Part shown: positions 16,243 through 22,651 of the stretch, piece by piece
How the letters are laid out: each line of letters begins with the position of its first letter
How positions within the stretch are numbered: position 1 is the first letter of the stretch
Assembly (NCBI GenBank): GCA_900545815.1
Contig: URAM01000024.1
Coordinates: forward strand, 1-32,459
Length of the DNA stretch: 32,459 bases
Source: an uncultured Eubacteriales bacterium
GTDB lineage: Bacteria; Bacillota; Clostridia; Oscillospirales; Oscillospiraceae
Direction: 5' to 3'
Program-made: the position numbers and the translations under genes
Notes under the pieces: model-generated
The model's database searches: none
The model's input: only the letters and a program-made list of their open reading frames with translations
What the model was told of the DNA's origin: nothing

Positions 16243-16405
16243 TTCCGTCACCGGAAGGGGACGGAATAAAATGCAATTTCGTTCTTTCCGGCGGCGTGTA
16301 CGTCGGAAAGACTCACCTCAGGCAGAATAGGGCGACTTTTGCGCAGCAATCGAGTCCGATTCTGCCTGCAACCTCAGAGAGAAAGGTGGTACACCTTTTT
16401 CTCTG
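16243..16405 (-). other. Hairpin-rich leader of the cysK-like gene (candidate cis-regulatory RNA)
   Basis: Four consecutive inverted repeats lie between the two 41-base direct repeats. The arms are 16375-16388 with 16392-16405 (14 pairs, one G-T, 3-base loop), 16319-16328 with 16359-16368 (10 pairs), 16284-16290 with 16304-16310 (7 pairs), and 16243-16249 with 16260-16266 (7 pairs). No long reading frame with coding character covers the region. If cysK is transcribed from beyond 16457, this would be its structured 5' untranslated region. I do not recognise a known riboswitch class in it. Confidence 0.5.
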
Positions 16406-16416
16406 ACAGGGAGCGT

Positions 16417-16457
16417 AATGCTCCTCCTATCTATCTTTGGATTCTGTTATTTCTATG
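16417..16457 (-). repeat. 41-base direct repeat, distal copy
   Basis: Same sequence as 16188-16228 with one difference, 229 bases further upstream of cysK. It includes a complete AGGAGG site, but the following codon is ACG rather than GTG, and the frame behind it closes after about 35 codons. Confidence 0.85.
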
Positions 16458-16495
16458 TATCAAAATCGGAAGGGTGCAGAAATCCAGCGGTTCTA

Positions 16496-16524
16496 TCGAC
16501 AAATCTCCGCAAATCCAGTATAAT
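16496..16524 (+). promoter_or_regulatory. Sigma-A promoter of the amidohydrolase gene
   Basis: TCGACA (16496-16501) and a perfect TATAAT (16519-16524) are separated by 17 bases. The start codon at 16579 is 55 bases downstream. Confidence 0.8.
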
Positions 16525-16578
16525 GAACCAGGATCGAAATCAAACAGAAAAATTTTTTGTTGTAAAGGAAGTGTCCCC

Positions 16579-17388
16579 ATGCTAATCGACGTTCACACTC
16601 ACATTTTCCCCAGCAAGATTGCGCCTAAGACCATCAAGGTTCTGGAGTCTGGCTTCCTGCGGGTTCAGCACAAGCCCTATTACGCTCACACCACTGGCAC
16701 GGTAGACGGCTTGCGCCAGTCTATGAAGGAGTTCGGCGTGGATAAATGCGTTGTTCTGCCCATCGCTACCACGGTCAAACAGAGCGAGTCCATCAACCAG
16801 TTCGCTGTCTCCATCGACAGTGATGATGTCCGCTCCTTTGGCAGCGTCCACCCCATGCAGCCCGACTACGATCGGGTGCTGGAGGAACTGGCGGAACATG
16901 GGATTCGGGGCATCAAGCTCCATGCGGACTATCAGGACTTTTACATCGACTGCAAGGAATCCATTGCTGTGCTGAAAAAGGCGGAAGAATTGGGCTTGTA
17001 TGTCACCCTCCACTCTGGCGTGGACTTTGGGCAGGAAGCACCCCAGCACTGCACGCCGGAACGGCTGCACCATGTGCTCCAGGAGGTGTCCGGCAAAAAT
17101 ATCATCTGCGCCCACATGGGCAGCTACGGCTACTGGGATGAGGCGGAGCGATACTTGGTGGGTACTCCGGTAATGATGGACACCGCCTCCGTCTGTGAGG
17201 ACATTACGCCGGAGCAGTATAAGCGCATCATCGAAAACCACGGCGCAGACAGGATCATGTTCGGCACAGACTCCCCTTGGTGGACGCCGGGGGAAGCGGT
17301 GGGGATGCTGGAATCCCTGGGTCTGCCCAAAGAGGATGTGGAAAAAATCAAATGGAAGAACGCCTTGAGATTGTTCTGGGGCGAATAA
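16579..17388 (+). CDS. Amidohydrolase family metal-dependent hydrolase
   Basis: This 269-residue TIM-barrel hydrolase of the amidohydrolase-2 type is a cytosolic, metal-dependent enzyme whose members include decarboxylases and lactonases. The metal-binding His6 and His8 are in DVHTHIF, His145 in TLHSG, His179 in CAHMG and Asp231 in GTDSPWW, so the whole metal site is present. The exact substrate is unknown. An in-frame extension upstream to 16339 exists, but it crosses the promoter and the repeat. The ATG at 16579 is chosen because AAGGAAG lies 8 bases upstream and the family begins with this DxHxH strand. It is a single-gene unit, divergent from the cysK-like gene. Confidence 0.87.
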   Translation: MLIDVHTHIFPSKIAPKTIKVLESGFLRVQHKPYYAHTTGTVDGLRQSMKEFGVDKCVVLPIATTVKQSESINQFAVSIDSDDVRSFGSVHPMQPDYDRVLEELAEHGIRGIKLHADYQDFYIDCKESIAVLKKAEELGLYVTLHSGVDFGQEAPQHCTPERLHHVLQEVSGKNIICAHMGSYGYWDEAERYLVGTPVMMDTASVCEDITPEQYKRIIENHGADRIMFGTDSPWWTPGEAVGMLESLGLPKEDVEKIKWKNALRLFWGE

Positions 17389-17410
17389 CGAAACCTCCCG
17401 CCTGATGGGC

Positions 17411-17456
17411 AGAAGAAAACCTCCAATCGTGGATGCGATTCCTGCGATTGGAGGTT
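17411..17456 (-). terminator. Rho-independent terminator of pfp
   Basis: A 12-bp perfect stem (AACCTCCAATCG at 17418-17429, complement at 17445-17456) with a 15-base loop is followed on the minus strand by TTTTCTTCT. It lies 40 bases after the pfp stop. On the plus strand it also closes the amidohydrolase unit, though without a T-run. Confidence 0.82.
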
Positions 17457-17496
17457 GCTTCATGTCGCAGCGTCCCGGGGCAGGGGACGAAACCGG

Positions 17497-18735
17497 TCAA
17501 GCCCGGACTTTCTTCAGTTTTGCAAAGCGCGGCAGGCCGTTTTCCTTGACCATGCCGGTCTCTCCTTGGATGAGGGGCAGGGCGTAGCGGATGAACTCGT
17601 CGGAGATGTCGTTGCCCCGTTCGTTGATCCACTCCACAGGCACCTTTTTTTCGTAGTTGGCCACGGAGCTGAGATCCAGCAGCTTGGTGTCACAGCGATA
17701 GCCGCCGTCCTCAGTGCGCGTACACGCAAAGGCCACCATCTTATCGGTGACACCGGAGACTGCCGCTTCCACCGCAGTCTTGCCCGCCAGATAGGATTCT
17801 GCAATGTCGGTGCCGGAGGCCACATGAGCGCCGCAGCGCTGGAGCAGAGACAGCTCGATGCCGCGCACCTTTGCGCCGGTCTTTTCCTTGACCACGTTGG
17901 CCAGCAGCGCCGCCAGACCGCCCAGCTGGGCGTGACCAAAGCCGTCAGTGGCAGAGGTCTTGGCTTCGGAGACGAAGGTGCCATCGGGGTAGTGGATGCC
18001 CTCGGAGACGGCCACGATGCAGTTCTTGTTCTTGGCGTAGATGTCGCTGACGTCGGCCAGGAACTCCTCCATGTTGAAGTCCACTTCCGGCAGATAAATC
18101 AGGTCAGGCCCACAGCCGGTCAATTTCGCCAGGGCGGCAGCACCGGCCAGCCAGCCGGCATGGCGCCCCATGATCTCAACGATGGTGATCTGTCCCTTGT
18201 CGTACACATGGGAGTCCAGGTATACTTCGGAGATAGAAGTGGCAATATATTTGGCAGCAGAGGGGAAGCCGGGGCAGTGGTCGGTGCCGAACAGGTCGTT
18301 GTCAATGGTCTTGGGGATGCCCATGATCCGGCAGGGATAGCCCACCTTCTGCATATACTTGGAAATTTTGTTGCAGGTGTCCATGGAGTCGTTGCCGCCG
18401 TTGTAGAAGAAGTAGCGGACATCGTATTTCTTAAAAATCTCCAGGATGCGCTTGTAATCGGTGTCATCTGCGTCCGGGTCAGCGATCTTGTACCGGCAGC
18501 TGCCCAGGGCAGAGGACGGGGTGTACTTGAGAAGCTCCAGCTCTGCCGGATCCTCCTCGTCCATCACAAACAGCTCATCGTTCAGGACGCCCACAATGCC
18601 GTGGGACGCACCGTAGACTTTGGTGATACAGTCCGCATCCAGGCCGGCGCGGATGGCGCCGTATGCGCTGGCGTTGATGACGGCAGTGGGGCCGCCGGAC
18701 TGGCCAATGATCATTGCACCTTTTAATTCGCTCAT
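17497..18735 (-). CDS. pfp: 6-phosphofructokinase, pyrophosphate-dependent type
   Basis: This 412-residue cytosolic enzyme phosphorylates fructose 6-phosphate. Two positions indicate pyrophosphate rather than ATP as phosphate donor: the loop is GGND at 113-116 with Asp116 (ATP enzymes have GGDGS), and PKTIDND has Lys142 (ATP enzymes have PGTIDND). The catalytic Asp of TIDND is at 145. The reaction is then reversible and saves ATP, as in many anaerobes. Length fits the roughly 400-residue PPi group. The ATG at 18735 follows AGGAGG at 6 bases; an earlier in-frame start at 18765 has no such site. It is divergent from fba, the next enzyme of the pathway. Confidence 0.9.
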   Translation of the reverse strand: MSELKGAMIIGQSGGPTAVINASAYGAIRAGLDADCITKVYGASHGIVGVLNDELFVMDEEDPAELELLKYTPSSALGSCRYKIADPDADDTDYKRILEIFKKYDVRYFFYNGGNDSMDTCNKISKYMQKVGYPCRIMGIPKTIDNDLFGTDHCPGFPSAAKYIATSISEVYLDSHVYDKGQITIVEIMGRHAGWLAGAAALAKLTGCGPDLIYLPEVDFNMEEFLADVSDIYAKNKNCIVAVSEGIHYPDGTFVSEAKTSATDGFGHAQLGGLAALLANVVKEKTGAKVRGIELSLLQRCGAHVASGTDIAESYLAGKTAVEAAVSGVTDKMVAFACTRTEDGGYRCDTKLLDLSSVANYEKKVPVEWINERGNDISDEFIRYALPLIQGETGMVKENGLPRFAKLKKVRA

Positions 18736-18801
18736 GTTGTTCCTCCTAAAAAACACCAAGGACAAAGGTTGTTGGGTTAGCTTGCCCTAAAAGTCAGGTA
18801 A

Positions 18802-18830
18802 ATTATAACACACGACCTTGCAATTTTCAA
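18802..18830 (-). promoter_or_regulatory. Sigma-A promoter of pfp
   Basis: On the minus strand TTGAAA (18825-18830), 17 bases and TATAAT (18802-18807). It is almost full consensus, and its -35 lies inside the spacer of the fba promoter. Confidence 0.8.
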
Positions 18831-18846
18831 TCAGCTCTGCTAAACT
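18818..18846 (+). promoter_or_regulatory. Promoter of fba, interlocked with that of pfp
   Basis: TTGCAA (18818-18823), 17 bases and TAAACT (18841-18846). Its -35 lies in the spacer of the pfp promoter. It is weaker than the pfp promoter (four of six in each hexamer). Confidence 0.6.
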
Positions 18847-18878
18847 GAACGTGTAAATCTGAGAAGGAGTTGACAAAT

Positions 18879-19817
18879 ATGCCATTAGTCACTACCACGG
18901 AAATGTTCAAAAAAGCCTACGCCGGCGGTTACGCCATCGGTGCCTTCAACGTCAACAATATGGAGATCGTCCAGGGCATCACCGAGGCGTGCAGCGAACA
19001 GAAATCTCCCGTCATCCTCCAGGTGTCCAAGGGCGCCCGTGCTTACGCCAACCACACTTATCTGATGAAGCTGGTGGAAGCGGCCGTCATCGAAAATCCC
19101 GACCTGCCCATCGCCCTGCATTTGGATCACGGCCCCGACTTCGAGACCTGCAAATCCTGCATCGACGGTGGCTTTACCTCCGTCATGATCGATGGTTCCT
19201 CTCTGTCCTTTGAGGAGAACATCGCCCTGTCCAAGAAGGTTGTTGAGTACGCCCATGACCACGGCGTAGTGGTGGAGGCGGAACTGGGCACCCTGGCCGG
19301 CATCGAGGACGATGTAAAAGTCTCCGCTGCGGACTCCTCCTACACCCGTCCTGAGGACGTGCAGGAGTTTGTGGAACGCACCGGCTGTGACTCCCTGGCC
19401 ATCGCCATCGGCACCTCTCACGGCGCATATAAGTTCAAGCCCGGCACTGATCCCAAGCTGCGCTTCGACATCCTGGAAGAAGTTTCTCGGCGCCTGCCTG
19501 GCTTCCCCATCGTCCTCCACGGGTCTTCTTCCGTGCCTCAGGAATTCGTGAACATCATCAACAAATACGGCGGCAATATGCCCGGCGCCATCGGCGTGCC
19601 CGAAGAACAGCTGCGCAAGGCGGCTGGCATGGCTGTGTGCAAGATCAACATTGACTCCGACATCCGTCTGGCGATCACCGCCACCATCCGGCAGTATATG
19701 GCAGAGCATCCCGACCACTTTGATCCCCGCCAGTACCTGAAGCCCGCCCGTCAGGCGGTCAAGGATATGGTGGCACACAAGCTGGTTCATGTGCTCGGCT
19801 CCAACAACAAGATCTAA
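18879..19817 (+). CDS. fba: Class II fructose-bisphosphate aldolase
   Basis: This 312-residue zinc-dependent cytosolic aldolase splits fructose 1,6-bisphosphate into two triose phosphates. HLDHG at 81-85 holds the catalytic Asp83 and a zinc-binding His84. Further zinc ligands are His181 in GTSHGAYKF and His214 in VLHGSSSVP. The C-terminal NIDSDIRLA binds the substrate phosphate region. Length is normal for the class II family. The ATG at 18879 has AAGGAG 9 bases upstream; an in-frame TTG at 18870 is less likely. With the divergent pfp it forms a two-gene glycolytic locus, and it is followed by its own terminator. Confidence 0.95.
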   Translation: MPLVTTTEMFKKAYAGGYAIGAFNVNNMEIVQGITEACSEQKSPVILQVSKGARAYANHTYLMKLVEAAVIENPDLPIALHLDHGPDFETCKSCIDGGFTSVMIDGSSLSFEENIALSKKVVEYAHDHGVVVEAELGTLAGIEDDVKVSAADSSYTRPEDVQEFVERTGCDSLAIAIGTSHGAYKFKPGTDPKLRFDILEEVSRRLPGFPIVLHGSSSVPQEFVNIINKYGGNMPGAIGVPEEQLRKAAGMAVCKINIDSDIRLAITATIRQYMAEHPDHFDPRQYLKPARQAVKDMVAHKLVHVLGSNNKI

Positions 19818-19833
19818 CCCACCCCATCCATCC

Positions 19834-19871
19834 AGCTCCGGCGAGGCGGCGTCCCCGCCGGAGCTTTTTTG
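19834..19871 (+). terminator. Rho-independent terminator of fba
   Basis: A 10-bp stem (AGCTCCGGCG at 19834-19843, complement at 19856-19865) ends in TTTTTT, 17 bases after the fba stop. Confidence 0.92.
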
Positions 19872-19924
19872 CAGCTTCTCCTGTTGTCCGCAGGAGAAGA
19901 ACATCACCCAGAAAGGACAACCCC

Positions 19925-20299
19925 ATGAAAGATGTAAAAGAGTATATGCACTCGGAAGTGTGCGAAGCCAACGTGATCCACCAGGATGCGGTGGCCAAGG
20001 TGCGGGAGAATATGCAGGACGAGGATCCCATCTATGAGGTGGCGGAGCTGTTCAAGGTCTTTGGCGACTCCACCCGCGCCCGCATCATCTGCGCCCTGAC
20101 CGTGTCCGAACTGTGCGTCTGTGATTTGAGCTGCCTGCTCAATATGTCCCAGTCCGCCATCTCGCACCAGCTGCGCATTTTGAAGCACGCCCGTATGGTG
20201 AAAAATCGTCGGGCAGGGAAGGTGGTGTACTATTCCCTGACCGACGACCATATCAAAACACTATTTGAGATTGCGTTCGAGCATATTATGGAGGACTAA
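19925..20299 (+). CDS. ArsR/SmtB-family metal-sensing repressor
   Basis: This 124-residue winged-helix repressor releases DNA when it binds metal. The DNA-reading helix is MSQSAISHQLRILK (about 74-87). The metal motif ELCVCD has Cys64 and Cys66, as in CadC, and an N-terminal Cys13 could complete the alpha-3N site. The last helix has Asp107, His109, His120 and Glu123, with the spacing of the alpha-5 zinc site of SmtB. Both site types therefore seem to be present. RBS AAAGGA lies 8 bases before the ATG. No metal exporter gene is attached; the ksgA gene converges after 3 bases. The regulator may control itself or distant genes. Cd/Pb/Zn are likely ligands. Confidence 0.88.
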   Translation: MKDVKEYMHSEVCEANVIHQDAVAKVRENMQDEDPIYEVAELFKVFGDSTRARIICALTVSELCVCDLSCLLNMSQSAISHQLRILKHARMVKNRRAGKVVYYSLTDDHIKTLFEIAFEHIMED

Positions 20300-20302
20300 G
20301 CC

Positions 20303-21166
20303 TCAGTTCAGTGCGCTCTGTATGGCGTCTGCCAACTGCGCAAACTCCGCCAGTCCCAGTTGTTCCCCCCGCACGGTGGGGGCGAATCCGCAGGACTGGA
20401 TCAGCTCCGTGATCTCCCCCTTGGTCAGCTGACCGCTGAACCCGTTGGCCAGACCATTGGCCAGTGTCTTGCGCCGCATGGAGAAGGCGGCACGCACCAC
20501 CCGGAACAAGAACCCTTCGTCGCTGACTGCCACCGGCGGCTGTTGGGTGGGGGTGAGCTGGATGACCGCCGAGGTGACCTTGGGGGCTGGGATGAAGCAG
20601 TCCGGCGGCACCTCGAACAGCAGTTCACACTGGGCGTGATACTGACAGTAAAGGGAGAACGCCCCATAGTCCGACGTCCCCGGCTGGGCGCAGATGCGCT
20701 TGGCTACCTCCCGTTGGATCATCACTGTGATGGCGGAAAACTGTTGGGATTCCAGCAAAGCTGTCAGCACCGGCGTGGTGATGTTGTAGGGCAGGTTGGC
20801 GCAGACCATAGGGGTCAAGCCGTCGAACACTTCCGCCACCAGCTCCGGCAGATTCTGCTTCAGAATGTCTCCGTGCCGGATGGTCACGTTGTCATACTCC
20901 GCCATGGTCTCCTGCAAGATGGGCAGCAGAGCGGTGTCCAGTTCGATGGCCACCACACGACCGGCACGCTGTGCCAGTTGTTGGGTCAGGGGGCCAATGC
21001 CGGGGCCGATCTCCAGGACACCGCAATGCGCATCTGCACCGGAGGCTTCGGCGATATTATAGGGGATATCCGGATCAATGAGGAAATTTTGCCCCATGGA
21101 CTTGGAAAAACGAAAGCCATGACGGCGTAATAACCCTTTGATTTGATTGATATTACAGAGATCCAT
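20303..21166 (-). CDS. rsmA: 16S rRNA dimethyladenosine transferase (RsmA/KsgA)
   Basis: This 287-residue cytosolic methyltransferase dimethylates two adjacent adenosines in the terminal helix of 16S rRNA during 30S maturation. The N-terminal segment RFSKSMGQNFLID is diagnostic. The S-adenosylmethionine loop is EIGPGIG at 52-58 and the catalytic NLPYNI starts at 124. The C-terminal helical domain is complete. The ATG at 21166 lies 39 bases after the MATE gene, so the two may be co-transcribed. The stop is 3 bases from the stop of the convergent ArsR gene, leaving no room for a terminator between them. Confidence 0.95.
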   Translation of the reverse strand: MDLCNINQIKGLLRRHGFRFSKSMGQNFLIDPDIPYNIAEASGADAHCGVLEIGPGIGPLTQQLAQRAGRVVAIELDTALLPILQETMAEYDNVTIRHGDILKQNLPELVAEVFDGLTPMVCANLPYNITTPVLTALLESQQFSAITVMIQREVAKRICAQPGTSDYGAFSLYCQYHAQCELLFEVPPDCFIPAPKVTSAVIQLTPTQQPPVAVSDEGFLFRVVRAAFSMRRKTLANGLANGFSGQLTKGEITELIQSCGFAPTVRGEQLGLAEFAQLADAIQSALN

Positions 21167-21205
21167 AAAACTTGTTCCCTTTCGGTGTTCCGTTGCCTTG
21201 CAGGG

Positions 21206-22594
21206 TCAGGAGTGCTCCTCTTGGAGCGGCTCGCTGATGGCTTGCAAGGCTTTTTTGAATTCGTGGCGGAAGAGCAGGGCGGTGCAGAGCACGGCGATGG
21301 TGTCCGCAATGGGCTCTGCCAGGTAGACTGCAATGGCCTTGTCCGGCAGGAGGGCGGGCAGGAGGTAGATGAGGGGGATGAGCAGGATGAACTTCCGAAA
21401 CACCGCCAAAAAGACCGATGCCTTGGCATTGCCCATGGAGATGAAGGTCATCTGGCAGGCGATCTGTACCCCCATCAGGCACATGGCTCCGGCGTAGATG
21501 CGCAAGACCACCTTGGTATAGTGGACAATAGCGGCATCGCTGGTGAACAGGGCGGCGTAGACCTGGGGGAACAGCTCAATGGTGCCCCACAGCACCACAG
21601 CGTAGATGCAGGAGCAGAGCAGGAGCAGCTGGAAGGTTTTTCTCACCCGTGCCCCGTTTCGGGCACCAAAGTTGTAGCCTGAAATGGGCTGTGCTCCCTG
21701 AGCCAGTCCTTGGATAGGGAGCATGGCGAACTGAAAGACGGTGGAGAGGATGGTCATAGCACCCACCGCCACGTCCCCGCCATATTTCAGCAGGGAGGAG
21801 TTGAAGCAGATGGAGATGATGCTTTCGCTGGCCTGCATGATAAAGGGCGCGACCCCCAGCGCCATGCAAGACAGCAGCTCCCGCCGGAACCGAATGGTCT
21901 CCGCAGACAGCCGCAGACCGGATTTGGGCGAGTGGAGAAAGGCCAGCACCCAGATACAGCTCACGGCCTGAGAAAGGACGGTGGCCAGCGCCGCACCACG
22001 GGCTCCCATGCCCAAGGCAAAGATAAAGATGGGATCTAGGATGATGTTGCAGACCGCACCAATGAGGGTGGTGAGCATACTGGTCTTGGCGAAGCCCTGG
22101 GCGGAGATGAAGGCGTTCATGCCCAAGGTAAGCTGGACGAAAAGAGTGCCCAGGGCGTAGACGTTGATGTACTGGGTGGCGTAGGGCAGGGTGTTTTCGC
22201 TGGCGCCAAATAACCGCAGCAGCGGTTCACTCCAGAGGAGGCAAGCTGCCGTCAGCACCAGGGACAGCACCACCTGAAGGGCAAAGCAGCTGCCCATGAT
22301 GCGCTTTGCGCCGTCTTGGTTCTGCTTTCCCAATTCAATGGAGGCCAACGGCGCACCGCCCATGGAAACTAGGGCGGCGAAGGCGGAGATGATCAGGATA
22401 ATGGGGGAGCAAACCCCAACGCCGGTCAGCGCCAGACCACCTACGCCTGGAATGTGTCCCAGATAGACCCGATCCACGATGTTGTACAGCACGTTGATGA
22501 GCTGAGCGGCGATGGCTGGCAGCGCCAGTCGGAACAGCAGCTTGCCTACCGGCTCTGTGCCCAGAAAAGCTTGGCTTTGTGTTTTTTCTTCCAT
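21206..22594 (-). CDS. MATE-family multidrug exporter
   Basis: This 462-residue integral membrane protein has about twelve hydrophobic segments in two repeats, the layout of the MATE family. These use sodium or proton gradients to export drugs or metabolites. Family marks are the N-terminal TEPVGKLLFRLALPAIAAQLINVLYNIVDRVYLG-type start with its Pro-rich first helix, and the repeat-2 counterpart QGLAQGAQPISGYNFGARN. It fits the MepA/DinF-like clostridial branch. The ATG at 22594 has AGAGGAA 5 bases upstream; an in-frame start ten codons earlier runs into the terminator of the preceding gene. The substrate is unknown. Confidence 0.9.
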   Translation of the reverse strand: MEEKTQSQAFLGTEPVGKLLFRLALPAIAAQLINVLYNIVDRVYLGHIPGVGGLALTGVGVCSPIILIISAFAALVSMGGAPLASIELGKQNQDGAKRIMGSCFALQVVLSLVLTAACLLWSEPLLRLFGASENTLPYATQYINVYALGTLFVQLTLGMNAFISAQGFAKTSMLTTLIGAVCNIILDPIFIFALGMGARGAALATVLSQAVSCIWVLAFLHSPKSGLRLSAETIRFRRELLSCMALGVAPFIMQASESIISICFNSSLLKYGGDVAVGAMTILSTVFQFAMLPIQGLAQGAQPISGYNFGARNGARVRKTFQLLLLCSCIYAVVLWGTIELFPQVYAALFTSDAAIVHYTKVVLRIYAGAMCLMGVQIACQMTFISMGNAKASVFLAVFRKFILLIPLIYLLPALLPDKAIAVYLAEPIADTIAVLCTALLFRHEFKKALQAISEPLQEEHS

Positions 22595-22608
22595 AACGAT
22601 TCCTCTGT

Positions 22609-22636
22609 CAAAAGCGGAGCGCAAAGGCGCTCCGCT
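22609..22636 (-). terminator. Terminator between the phosphosugar mutase and MATE genes
   Basis: A 10-bp perfect stem (22613-22622 and 22627-22636) with a 4-base loop is followed on the minus strand by TTTG. The T-tract is short, so read-through into the MATE gene is possible. Confidence 0.7.
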
Positions 22637-22651
22637 TGCTGTGGTTTGGGG

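Noticed and set aside
16375..16405. T-box-like AAAGGTGGTACACC on the plus strand
   Set aside because: It resembles the T-box core AGGGTGGNACCGCG but lacks the CCGCG end, is fully explained by a symmetric hairpin, and faces an amidohydrolase gene that has its own promoter downstream of it. No stem I with a specifier loop is visible.
16340..16414. Short frame behind the distal ribosome binding site copy (minus strand)
   Set aside because: It starts with ACG rather than a start codon, closes after about 35 codons and shows no protein-like pattern; more likely part of a non-coding leader.
16339..16578. N-terminal extension of the amidohydrolase
   Set aside because: It would cross a near-consensus promoter and the 41-base repeat, and the family starts with the DxHxH strand right after 16579.
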